A stretch of DNA of 64,000 bases from NCBI RefSeq assembly GCF_019722725.1, contig NZ_CP077941.1:1488001-1552000 (forward strand), read 5' to 3'. Source of the stretch: Vreelandella profundi. GTDB lineage: Bacteria > Pseudomonadota > Gammaproteobacteria > Pseudomonadales > Halomonadaceae. The notes beneath the pieces were generated by a model that was given only the letters and a program-made list of their open reading frames with translations, had not been told where the DNA came from and did no database searches. The translations under genes were made by a program, and so were the position numbers. Shown here in pieces: positions 42,794-51,094 of the stretch (position 1 is its first letter; each line of letters opens with the position of its first letter).

Positions 42794-43549
42794 TCAATGG
42801 CTATCTAAAAAGCGTTTAAATGCGCCCGGCTCATCGGTGATAACGCTGCTTATGCCCCATTCCCAGCGGCTATGAAAGGCACTTGGGTCGTTAGCGGTGT
42901 AGCAGAGTAGCTGGTAGCCATCGCGCAGTATGGCTTCGGCTTGGATACGCTTTAAGCGCGGCCAGTCGGGGTGCACGCTGAAAGCCTCAATAGCCTCGCA
43001 CTGTGCGCGCCAGGTTTTAGGAACACTGCCGAACAGCACGCCCAGAGCTAGTCGGTCGCTGTTCGCAAACTGACGACAGTGGGCAAGAGCGTGGCTATCA
43101 AAGGAGGAGATAATCAGCCGTTCGGAGGGCAGCGTATCCAGCATTACCGGCAGGGTGCGCTCAACCAGTGCGATGGGATCACGGCCTTTGTTGACCTTAA
43201 TCTCCATATTGACGCCCATGCCCAGCTCGTTAAGCAGGGCTAGCATCGTCTCTAAGCTGGCCATTTTCTCGCCCGAAAATGCATCGCCAAACCAGCTGCC
43301 CGCGTCTAAGTTCTGGGCATTAGCCCAGTCCATCGATGAAAGTGTTCCGCGGCTATTTGAGCAGCGCGCGACGTCTGCATCGTGCCAAATTACCGGCGTA
43401 CCGTCCCCGAGTAGCTGCACATCTAACTCTACCCAGTCGACCCCGGCCTGGTGGGCGGCGCGCACCGCCGCCAAGGTGTTTTCAGGGGCAGCGGCTGAAT
43501 ATCCCCGGTGGGCAATCAGCGTGGGCAGTTGAATTGCGGGGTGCGTCAT
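42794..43549 (-). CDS. ugpQ: Glycerophosphodiester phosphodiesterase
   Basis: 251 residues, cytosolic (no signal). GDPD TIM-barrel motifs: LIAHRGYSAAAPENTLAAVR with catalytic histidine, WVELDVQLLGDGTPVIWHD with metal ligands and the second histidine, and MEIKVNKGRD. It hydrolyses glycerophosphodiesters to glycerol-3-phosphate and an alcohol. Its product feeds GlpD, encoded 6 kb away. AGGGA precedes the ATG. Confidence 0.92.
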   Translation of the reverse strand: MTHPAIQLPTLIAHRGYSAAAPENTLAAVRAAHQAGVDWVELDVQLLGDGTPVIWHDADVARCSNSRGTLSSMDWANAQNLDAGSWFGDAFSGEKMASLETMLALLNELGMGVNMEIKVNKGRDPIALVERTLPVMLDTLPSERLIISSFDSHALAHCRQFANSDRLALGVLFGSVPKTWRAQCEAIEAFSVHPDWPRLKRIQAEAILRDGYQLLCYTANDPSAFHSRWEWGISSVITDEPGAFKRFLDSH

Positions 43550-43784
43550 GACAAATCCCTAAGCCTTCGACGATAGATATATGTTGAGTCTAGCATGGGT
43601 GCATGACAGCAGCGTTTCAGTGTTCAGGTGCAGGCACGTATTCAAATGCGCTAGCATGCGAGCTTGATTTATAAGGCGCAACACGCTTCGATAGCACTAT
43701 CAGTTGCACGTCCGCTATTCACTCACTGTCTGTTATTGGCCAGCTGAATAGTGACCAAACTCAACAATCAATAAGGATGATCTA

Positions 43785-44762
43785 ATGTCTCAGCGTATCC
43801 AATTTACATGTACCGGCGCATCCGACGTGCTTGAACTGGTCAATGTGACCGCTGCTGATCCTGGCCAAGGTGAAGTGCGTATTGCCAATAAAGCGATTGG
43901 CCTTAACTTTATTGATATTTATTTTCGTACCGGCCTTTATCCAGCGCCTTCTATGCCTTCCGGGCTGGGTACTGAGGGCGCGGGCGTTATCGATGCCGTT
44001 GGTGAGGGCGTCACGCATTTAAGCGTTGGTGATCGCGTCGCCTATGCCCAAGGCCCGCTAGGCGCCTATGCTCAGCTGCACACGCTGCCGGCGGCAAAAG
44101 TCATTAAACTGCCCGACTCAGTTGATTTTGAAACGGCGGCTGCAAGTATACTCAAGGGCCTGACCGTGCAGTACCTGCTTCGTCAAACCTATGCGCTGAA
44201 AGGCGGCGAAACCATTTTATTCCATGCGGCCGCCGGTGGCGTTGGTTCGATTGCCTGCCAATGGGCGAAAGCGTTAGGTGTCAAGCTGATAGGTACGGTT
44301 AGCTCGCAAGAAAAAGCGGATCTCGCCATGGCGAACGGTGCCTGGGCGACGATTAATTACAGCGAAGAGAACGTTGTTGAGCGCGTACGTGAGCTGACAA
44401 ACGGTGAAATGTGCGACGTTGTCTACGACTCTGTGGGCAAAGATATGTGGGAAACATCGTTAGATTGTTTAAAGCCACGCGCCCTGATGGTTAGTTTTGG
44501 CAACTCTTCCGGCCCGGTTGACGGCGTGAATATCGGTATTTTGAATCAGAAGGGTGCGCTGTTTGTTACCCGCCCTAGCCTTAATGGCTATGCAGACACT
44601 CGGGAGCGTTTGGAAGCAATGTGTGAGGACTTCTTCGCTATGCTTGAAAGCGGCAAAATCACTATTGATATTGCCAACCGCTATCCGCTGGCCGAGGCCG
44701 GCAACGCGCAGGATGCGCTACAGAGTCGCAAAACCACGGGTTCAACCGTATTGCTTCCCTAA
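43785..44762 (+). CDS. qorA: NADPH:quinone oxidoreductase
   Basis: 325 residues, medium-chain dehydrogenase/reductase without zinc ligands. Landmarks of QorA: GLNFIDIYFRTGLYPAPSMP, LKGLTVQYLLRQTY and the nucleotide motif HAAAGGVGSIACQWAKALG. It reduces quinones with NADPH. AAGGATG precedes the ATG. A perfect terminator follows. Confidence 0.92.
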   Translation: MSQRIQFTCTGASDVLELVNVTAADPGQGEVRIANKAIGLNFIDIYFRTGLYPAPSMPSGLGTEGAGVIDAVGEGVTHLSVGDRVAYAQGPLGAYAQLHTLPAAKVIKLPDSVDFETAAASILKGLTVQYLLRQTYALKGGETILFHAAAGGVGSIACQWAKALGVKLIGTVSSQEKADLAMANGAWATINYSEENVVERVRELTNGEMCDVVYDSVGKDMWETSLDCLKPRALMVSFGNSSGPVDGVNIGILNQKGALFVTRPSLNGYADTRERLEAMCEDFFAMLESGKITIDIANRYPLAEAGNAQDALQSRKTTGSTVLLP

Positions 44763-44776
44763 GGCATCATGCTAAT

Positions 44777-44805
44777 AACAAAAGCCGCCGTGAGCGGCTT
44801 TTGTT
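44777..44805. terminator. Bidirectional terminator after qorA
   Basis: A perfect 12-bp stem (AACAAAAGCCGC with GCGGCTTTTGTT) and 5-nt loop. Runs of A and T flank the GC core on both sides. It separates convergent qorA and the TenA-like gene. Confidence 0.85.
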
Positions 44806-44860
44806 AGTTACGGCCTAGGTTATTTAAAGCATTAATAGCTATCGCTTAAATAGCAGCAAT

Positions 44861-45505
44861 TTAGTGTTGTAACTCAAAGGCCATATCAAAAAAACGCTGC
44901 TCAATTTGGCTGGCTTCAATAAACGGCTTGCTAAGTGTTTCAAAATCACGCTCGGCGCCTACGCGGTTTAGCTCGTTACATAAAAAATTAACCCAACGAA
45001 CAAAATCAGGCTCGTTATGGAGCACAATCCAATCGCGGTGTTCAGAGCGTATAGGCAGCGGTTCTTGAGCACGCTGAGCCCACTCAAGATAGAGCCATTC
45101 AGCGACTACCAGTACTACCAGGATAAAGGCGTAATCCTGTGAATTGCAGGCGCTTTCCATTAGCGCAATAAACGCGCGGGTTGGCTCGGCCAGCTCAGGG
45201 TTTTTCCACTGTGCTTCGGGAATATTTAATGCTGCAAACGAATCGATAAAATAGCGATATTCGCTGCCCGCCAGTACCGACAGCTGGCGTGCATGCGTTA
45301 AACGGGCATTTGGATCGTCGGCGACACAAACCGCAGCGCCAAGTAATCGTACAAAGCTATCGCAAAAGTGAAAATCTTGAATCAAATAGCGAGCAAAAAC
45401 GCTATCCGCAATATTTCCTTCAATCAATTGGTCCACAAAACGATGATTCACCGAGGCATTCCAGTGGGGCTCGGCAGCCTCGCGCAAGCGGTGACATAAA
45501 TCCAT
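44861..45505 (-). CDS. TenA-family protein lacking the catalytic cysteine
   Basis: 214 residues, all-helical TenA/thiaminase II fold. The aspartate that binds the pyrimidine is present (D44 in LIQDFHF) and glutamates near the C-terminus are kept (IEQRFFDMAF). The cysteine nucleophile found around position 135 in TenA_C enzymes is absent: the segment reads VLVVAEWLYLEW with alanine there. That matches the TenA_E class, which salvages thiamin breakdown products. No thi genes or TPP riboswitch are nearby. GGAG precedes the ATG. Confidence 0.85.
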   Translation of the reverse strand: MDLCHRLREAAEPHWNASVNHRFVDQLIEGNIADSVFARYLIQDFHFCDSFVRLLGAAVCVADDPNARLTHARQLSVLAGSEYRYFIDSFAALNIPEAQWKNPELAEPTRAFIALMESACNSQDYAFILVVLVVAEWLYLEWAQRAQEPLPIRSEHRDWIVLHNEPDFVRWVNFLCNELNRVGAERDFETLSKPFIEASQIEQRFFDMAFELQH

Positions 45506-45762
45506 ACGATCTCCAGTGTGCTGAATACCCTTGAACCTTTATCTTATCGATTTCAACGGCAGAGTGCAGTGAATGCTTGTGCAGGCAGAGAGTTAGTTAT
45601 ATTTTTACGCGCCATCTGCAGGTCATATACGGCTGTATAAATATCGCCTAATGTATAGGTGATGTATGCACCGTTAGCTTATGAGGCAGTTAGACAAGTA
45701 AACCGATAGGGCGGTGCAATCGCCTTGTTCTTATTCAATGGCGGCACACGGAGGTGATTGGC

Positions 45763-47628
45763 ATGGCAGCAGACGTTATCGGTTTGGCACCAAGTACACT
45801 AGTGTTTATCGTACTTGGACTAACGCTGGTTGCTTTTATATGGGGCCGGTTTCGCTATGATTTAGTCGCGCTGGCAGCACTGCTTGGGTCTGTGATGCTG
45901 GGGCTGGTGCCCGCTGAAGGCGCCTTCGCCGGTTTTGGCCACCCGGCGGTCATTACTGTCGCTGCGGTGCTGGTAATTAGCCGGGGGTTTGAGCGCTCTG
46001 GCGTGGTCGATATTATTTCAAATCAAGTGCTCAAAGTGGGTGAAAACCTGTTTCTTCAGCTTCTGGTGTTGGTCGGTACCGTTACATTGCTATCGGGTAT
46101 TATGAATAATGTGGGTGCCTTGGCGCTACTGCTTCCCGTGGCGATGCGGCTGGCCCGTGAACACAATACCTCGCCTTCTTTACTGCTGATGCCGTTGGCG
46201 TTTGGGTCGTTGCTCGGTGGCCTGACCACGCTGATTGGTACTCCGCCCAATATCATTATTTCTAGCTATCGCCGTGAAGTGACGGGTGATGCGTTTAGTA
46301 TGTTTAGCTTCTCTCCGGTGGGTATTGCCGTCGCGCTGGCGGGGCTGGCTTTTATTGTGTTAATCGGCTGGCGCCTGACGCCCAAACGCAGCGGGCAATC
46401 CTCTACGGATGAAATGTTTGATACCGCTAACTATTTGGTCGAATTAAAAGTGGCAGAAGGATCAAAAGCCAAAGGTTTAACGCTGCAGCAGCTGCGCGAC
46501 GAGCTGGACGAAACGATCCCTGTGCTGGCAGTGGTGCGTGATGATGATCGGCGTGCAGGCTATAACTTTCACGGTGCTTTGGAAGAGGGCGACATTCTGC
46601 TGTTAGAAGCAGGGCCCGATGAGCTCCAAATACTGGAAGACAAAGTAGGGCTTAGTGCGATTGCCGAGCTGGAAGAGGACGCTGAGGAAGAGCCAGAAGC
46701 TTCCGAGCATCCTGATGCTGAGCCGGCTAAAAAGAAACAGCCGGCGAAGGAGGCCGCACCGGTCGACACCGAAGGGTTACAGCTAATCGAAGCGGTGGTG
46801 CGCAATGATTCAATGATGATTAATCGCAGCGTTCGGCAGCTGCGTTTAAACCACCAGTTTGGGCTTCACTTAGTGGCCGTTGCTCGGGACGGTGGGCGCT
46901 TGAAACAGCGCTTGCGCGATATTCGTTTTAAAACCGGTGACGTACTGTTGCTGCAAGGCAGTGAAAATGAAATTTCCGAAAGCCTGGCCTCACTAGGCTG
47001 TCTCCCACTTGCTAAGCGTGAGCTGCACTTAGGGCAGCCGCGTAAATTGGCACTGTCTATTGCCATTTTTGCGTTAGCCATTGTGGCCATGCTGTTTGAT
47101 TTATTGCCTGCCGCCGTCGCTATGAGCACCGCGGCGCTCATTTCACTACTGATCGGGGTGCTGCCGTTACGCGAGGGCTATCAGGCGATTGATGGCCCTG
47201 TGATCGTACTGCTAGCGGCGATGATTCCGGTTGGCGAAGCATTAGAAACCAGCGGAGGCGCGGACATGGTGGCCAGCGCGCTGCTGCGTTTTGGCAGCGA
47301 CTGGCCAGTGGTGATTACGATGATTGGGCTGTTCCTGCTAACCATGCTGCTTTCTAATGTGGTGAACAATGCAGCCGCTGCTCTGCTGATGGCCCCGATT
47401 GCGGTCAGCCTAGCGAATGGCTTTAATGTCTCTCTTGACCCGTTCTTGATGGTCGTCGCAATCAGCGCATCCTGTGCGTTTTTAACCCCGATTGGGCATC
47501 AGTCGAATACTTTAGTGATGGGGCCGGGCGGGTATCGATTCAGTGATTATTGGAAACTAGGGCTGCCGCTTTCGATCGTGGTGTTGGCGGTTTCTATACC
47601 GCTCATTATGCTGGTATGGCCGCTTTAG
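45763..47628 (+). CDS. SLC13-type transporter with RCK/TrkA-C domains
   Basis: 621 residues. Two membrane halves flank a cytosolic insert (about 215-415) with two TrkA-C (RCK_C) domains joined by an acidic/Lys-Ala linker. Landmarks are GSLLGGLTTLIGTPPNIIIS in the first half and SNVVNNAAAALLMAPIAVSL and ISASCAFLTPIGHQSNTLVM in the second. The family carries sulfate, dicarboxylates or other anions with Na+, and the RCK domains probably gate by ligand. ATG 45763 with GGAGG eight bases upstream is used. Confidence 0.87.
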   Translation: MAADVIGLAPSTLVFIVLGLTLVAFIWGRFRYDLVALAALLGSVMLGLVPAEGAFAGFGHPAVITVAAVLVISRGFERSGVVDIISNQVLKVGENLFLQLLVLVGTVTLLSGIMNNVGALALLLPVAMRLAREHNTSPSLLLMPLAFGSLLGGLTTLIGTPPNIIISSYRREVTGDAFSMFSFSPVGIAVALAGLAFIVLIGWRLTPKRSGQSSTDEMFDTANYLVELKVAEGSKAKGLTLQQLRDELDETIPVLAVVRDDDRRAGYNFHGALEEGDILLLEAGPDELQILEDKVGLSAIAELEEDAEEEPEASEHPDAEPAKKKQPAKEAAPVDTEGLQLIEAVVRNDSMMINRSVRQLRLNHQFGLHLVAVARDGGRLKQRLRDIRFKTGDVLLLQGSENEISESLASLGCLPLAKRELHLGQPRKLALSIAIFALAIVAMLFDLLPAAVAMSTAALISLLIGVLPLREGYQAIDGPVIVLLAAMIPVGEALETSGGADMVASALLRFGSDWPVVITMIGLFLLTMLLSNVVNNAAAALLMAPIAVSLANGFNVSLDPFLMVVAISASCAFLTPIGHQSNTLVMGPGGYRFSDYWKLGLPLSIVVLAVSIPLIMLVWPL

Positions 47629-47754
47629 AAGGGCGTGACATTGCTCGGCCTGTTAATAGATATAGGGCGAATGGTTGATGGTTGTTATTAGGTTTCGAAA
47701 ATTTTGCTAACCTACTACGTTCAGATACCAATAAAAATCGAACAGGCCGGGCTT

Positions 47755-48513
47755 ATGAACCAACAATTTCGTCAGGATGCCATTGTCGAGCTAGTTCGGC
47801 AGCAAGGCTATATGAGCATTGAACAACTCACCGCCCACTTTTCGGTGACGCCGCAAACCATACGCCGCGATTTAAACACACTGGCGGATGAAGGGCGGGT
47901 TCGACGAGTTCATGGTGGCGTAGGGGTCGAGTCCAGTACGGTCAATACTGCCTACAGCACCCGCAAGACGCTGCACCTGGAAGAGAAAGAGCGCATCGCC
48001 CACTGCTTGGCTCAAAATATTCCGAATCACTCTTCACTGTTTATTAATATCGGCACCAGTAATGAAATGGTCGCTCAGGCGTTGCTAGAGCATCAGGGGC
48101 TGGAAATTATTACTAATAACCTTAATGTTGCCGCTATCTTGCAGCATAAAGAGGATTTCACCGTCATTATTGCCGGTGGCCAGGTGCGCTCTCGCGATGG
48201 CGGTATCATTGGCGAGGCCACTATCGACTTTATCAATCAGTTTAAAGTGGACTACGGCATTATCGGCATCAGCGGTATTGATGAGGACGGCTCGCTGCTG
48301 GAATTTGATTATCAGGAAGTCCGCGTTGCTCAGGCCATTATCGCGAATTCGCGGCGTATCTATTTGGCGGCAGACTATTCAAAATTCCACCGCAACCCGG
48401 TAGTACGCCAAGGTAATTTGGATCAGCTTGATGCGTTGTTTACCGACCGTAAGCCCTCAGAGGCGATTCAGCGTTTACTCACCCAGCATGATGTTGCGCT
48501 GTATATTGCCTAA
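47755..48513 (+). CDS. glpR: DeoR-family repressor, GlpR type
   Basis: 252 residues. The N-terminal DeoR helix-turn-helix (FRQDAIVELVRQQGYMSIEQ; TPQTIRRDLNTLADEGRVRR) is followed by a sugar-phosphate isomerase-like sensor domain with IGTSNEMVAQALL and GISGIDEDGSLLEFDYQEV. Similarity is strongest to GlpR, which senses glycerol-3-phosphate. glpD lies 0.7 kb downstream on the other strand with a palindrome in its promoter. The ribosome site at ATG 47755 is weak. Confidence 0.9.
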   Translation: MNQQFRQDAIVELVRQQGYMSIEQLTAHFSVTPQTIRRDLNTLADEGRVRRVHGGVGVESSTVNTAYSTRKTLHLEEKERIAHCLAQNIPNHSSLFINIGTSNEMVAQALLEHQGLEIITNNLNVAAILQHKEDFTVIIAGGQVRSRDGGIIGEATIDFINQFKVDYGIIGISGIDEDGSLLEFDYQEVRVAQAIIANSRRIYLAADYSKFHRNPVVRQGNLDQLDALFTDRKPSEAIQRLLTQHDVALYIA

Positions 48514-48918
48514 TAAGGCGGAGCCGTCATGTCTGCGCTTTTTGCACTCCTCATGAAATACTTTAACACCGCCAGCGCCTAATCGGCGTTGATGTAGTCG
48601 GGTTACAACCGCGCCTGCGGCCAATGATGCATTGTTAGCTTTGGTGTCGTCACCCATAGTGAATCTATGGATTAGGCGAGTGTTTCGTTATCCCGAGCCA
48701 CTTCACTGATCCCTGCTACAGAACCCATAGCGCTTCATGATTACCCCAGTGCTAAAGGCGAAGGTCTTGTAACGCTTGTGACCATCTTGCAGTTACCGAA
48801 CTGGACACTTATCCGGTCCAGCATGAGTAGCAATGTCACCCTTCTTTCTCAATAAGATGGCTGCTTGGTAACCGATTAACGGACAGGCAGTGGATGACCA
48901 TACCATGAGGTATTACTA
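48514..48918. other. Unassigned interval between glpR and the small acidic gene
   Basis: No intact gene is recognised. A minus-strand frame (about 48475-48657) begins MGDDTKANNASLAAGAVVTR but has no clear family and no good ribosome site, and its end runs into glpR. The rest contains scattered short frames on both strands. The stretch may be the residue of a decayed mobile or coding sequence. Confidence 0.4.
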
Positions 48919-49143
48919 ATGAACTGCATCGAACTTAGCCAACAAGCTGATAGCATCGCCAGCTCTTTCAGCAAGCAAGATCTTGCCAGGCTGGTCGTGG
49001 CGCTAAAGGGCAATCGTGAGTCACTGCAGCATGCGGTTGAGGTCATCGATACCGTGGATAGCCGTTCAGGCTGCACATTGGAAGAGGCCTGGGATGAAGT
49101 GCTCTCTGGAGATTCTCAGCTGCGCATCGAGGATGAAGAGTAG
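48919..49143 (+). CDS. Small acidic hypothetical protein (74 aa)
   Basis: 74 residues, predicted helical: MNCIELSQQADSIASSFSKQ, then DLARLVVALKGNRESLQHAV and an acidic end LRIEDEE. It has no membrane segment or known motif. GAGG precedes the ATG, and a good terminator follows the stop, so it is probably expressed. The function is unknown. Confidence 0.65.
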   Translation: MNCIELSQQADSIASSFSKQDLARLVVALKGNRESLQHAVEVIDTVDSRSGCTLEEAWDEVLSGDSQLRIEDEE

Positions 49144-49174
49144 GGCGGGAGGTTTTAGCGGGTACGTAATGATT

Positions 49175-49206
49175 AGCCCCCTTATTAAGTAAGGGGGCTT
49201 TTTTGT
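49175..49206. terminator. Terminator between small acidic gene and glpD
   Basis: A 9-bp stem (AGCCCCCTT with AAGGGGGCT) with a 7-nt loop and a T6 run on the + strand. It ends the small gene transcript and can also act on convergent glpD. Confidence 0.85.
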
Positions 49207-49219
49207 AGCGGTGAAAAGA

Positions 49220-50863
49220 TTAAGCGTTGGCCGCGGGCACCAGTGGGAGTGAGGTATCCCGATGCTGTTCAAAATAGCTGTTAAAGCGATCTTCGGCATC
49301 GTCGCCAAATAAGACGCGGCAGGCTTCTTTTAAACCACTTGATTGGCGCAGCTGCTCATGGCGTACGACGAGCGAGACTTTAGCGCGACGACGTAGAAAG
49401 TCTTCAAGCTGGGTGATCATTTCATGATCGCGGGCGTGCTCTAGCTCGCAGCGAATATACTCGGTGCCTTCAATTAAAATGTCAGCTTGAGCAGGGTCAT
49501 CTTGGATTTTGGCTAGCATCTGAACGGCTTGGTCAGCGTAGCGCCGCCAGAGTCGCGTCGAGAGAGGCTCTGATGACGTCGCTGCGGTCATCGCATCTAA
49601 GTTCATATGTTTGGCCTGATCCATAAATTGCTGTTTCACGGGATCTGCTGGCTCGCCGTACCATTGAAAATCAGGCGCAGATAGCGTGACGCCCAAACGC
49701 GTCATCTCCTCGGCAATTTCATCGCCAACGTTTAAACAATCGGTGAGCTTGCCGCCAAAGATACTGATATGGGCGCTTTCGTCATTGGTATCGATCACGT
49801 GCTTGCGTGACAGCTGCAGGAAATCACGGTCACTGCCTTGATCGCCCTTAATCGCTAACGGCCGTACCCCGCAACGGGTCGAGATAATGTCGTCTTGGCT
49901 AAGCGGTTTGTCTAACGTTAATCGCTTGTTGATGTTCTCCAACACAAAGGCGATGTCGTCTGCAGTGACGTCAACCTCAGGGTGCTCCATATGCGTATCG
50001 GTGGTGCCGATGCAGGTACGATTACCCATGGGAATGACAAAAAACAGCCGACCATCGTCGGCAAAAAACGCCAGCACGCGTTGGGAATCGGTTAACTGCG
50101 GGACAATAAGGTGAATGCCTTTGGAATAGAGATGATGATGCGTCGTTTTCTCTCCTGTCATCTCATTATGTTGATCTACCCAGGGGCCAGCCGCGTTAAT
50201 CAGTACCTTGGCGCGAATATCAAAGGTACTGCCGTCCATCACGTTGCGCGCCTTGGTGACCCATAGATCACCCTCACGCTCTGCACCAAGTGACTCAACG
50301 TAGTTGGCGGCCACTGCGCCATAGTTGAGCGCGTGGCGCACAAAGTTAAATACAAATCGCGCATCATTATCGTGCAGGTAAGCATCGGAGTATTCAAAAC
50401 CACCGACGGCGCTCTGCGTGTTGATGATGGGCTCTTCATGCTTAATCTTTTTCGATGAAAGTAGGCGTGGCAATTTGGTAAAGCCATTACCCATTAGCCA
50501 ATAAAGCCAGGTGCCCGCCCATAGGTAGAGCGGTGAGTGGCGAAAACCTTTTGAAATAGTGGTTAGGAAGCGGATTTCCTGCACCGTAGAAGGATAGCTC
50601 TTAATCAAATGATTGCGGCTTTTACACAGCTTTCGAACCAGTGAAAAGTCGTTGCTTTCCATGTATTTAATGCCACCCCAGACTAAGTTGGAGGAGTGCA
50701 TGCTGGTGCTGCCAGCGAAGTCACCGCGGTCAATCAAGGCAACTTTTGCGCCTTTACCTGCCAGTGCCGCTGCCGTGGCCGCGCCATTAATACCGCCACC
50801 GATAATGAGCGCGTCAAAAATACCGGTAGGTAACTTTTCAGTGTTTCGATTTCGCAGTGTCAT
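49220..50863 (-). CDS. glpD: Aerobic glycerol-3-phosphate dehydrogenase
   Basis: About 547 residues, FAD-dependent. The dinucleotide-binding motif DALIIGGGINGAATAAALAG is at the N-terminus, followed by SSNLVWGGIKYMES, INAAGPWVDQHNEMTG and FGGKLTDCLNVGDEI. It oxidises glycerol-3-phosphate to dihydroxyacetone phosphate at the inner membrane and passes electrons to quinone. ATG 50863 is used; an in-frame ATG six codons upstream is an alternative. It is slightly longer than E. coli GlpD at both ends. Confidence 0.94.
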   Translation of the reverse strand: MTLRNRNTEKLPTGIFDALIIGGGINGAATAAALAGKGAKVALIDRGDFAGSTSMHSSNLVWGGIKYMESNDFSLVRKLCKSRNHLIKSYPSTVQEIRFLTTISKGFRHSPLYLWAGTWLYWLMGNGFTKLPRLLSSKKIKHEEPIINTQSAVGGFEYSDAYLHDNDARFVFNFVRHALNYGAVAANYVESLGAEREGDLWVTKARNVMDGSTFDIRAKVLINAAGPWVDQHNEMTGEKTTHHHLYSKGIHLIVPQLTDSQRVLAFFADDGRLFFVIPMGNRTCIGTTDTHMEHPEVDVTADDIAFVLENINKRLTLDKPLSQDDIISTRCGVRPLAIKGDQGSDRDFLQLSRKHVIDTNDESAHISIFGGKLTDCLNVGDEIAEEMTRLGVTLSAPDFQWYGEPADPVKQQFMDQAKHMNLDAMTAATSSEPLSTRLWRRYADQAVQMLAKIQDDPAQADILIEGTEYIRCELEHARDHEMITQLEDFLRRRAKVSLVVRHEQLRQSSGLKEACRVLFGDDAEDRFNSYFEQHRDTSLPLVPAANA

Positions 50864-50943
50864 GGCGGGCCCCGTTAACATAAAAAACTCGCTTACTGTC
50901 CTGGTGTGAGCAGTAGGAAGCTGATTGTTTTTTCACTAACGAA

Positions 50944-50977
50944 ACTATAGGTGATCATTTTCGAACATTCAATGTTC
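50944..50977 (-). promoter_or_regulatory. glpD promoter with overlapping GlpR-type operator
   Basis: On the minus strand TTGAAT (-35) and TATAGT (-10) are separated by exactly 17 bp. The -35 box lies inside the odd-centred palindrome GAACATT-C-AATGTTC (50963-50977). The arms contain the TGTTC/GAACA core typical of GlpR operators, and glpR is close by. Repressor binding would block the -35 box. Confidence 0.72.
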
Positions 50978-51039
50978 TTTTAGGCGCACTAGGCTGGTCT
51001 CGCCTCATGGCCTGTGCGTTAGGTAGATAACGTGGTCGC

Positions 51040-51069
51040 AAAAAAACGGCCCCTTATTATCAGGGGCCG
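51040..51069 (-). terminator. fadE terminator
   Basis: On the minus strand an 8-bp stem (CGGCCCCT with AGGGGCCG) and 7-nt loop are followed by a T-run of seven, 26 bp after the fadE stop. Confidence 0.85.
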
Positions 51070-51094
51070 ATTGAAGGCGAGCAGAGCAAAAAAG

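Noticed and set aside
48475..48657. Minus-strand 60-codon frame beginning MGDDTKANNASL
   Set aside because: No clear ribosome site, no family, and it runs into the end of glpR; kept only as part of the unassigned interval.
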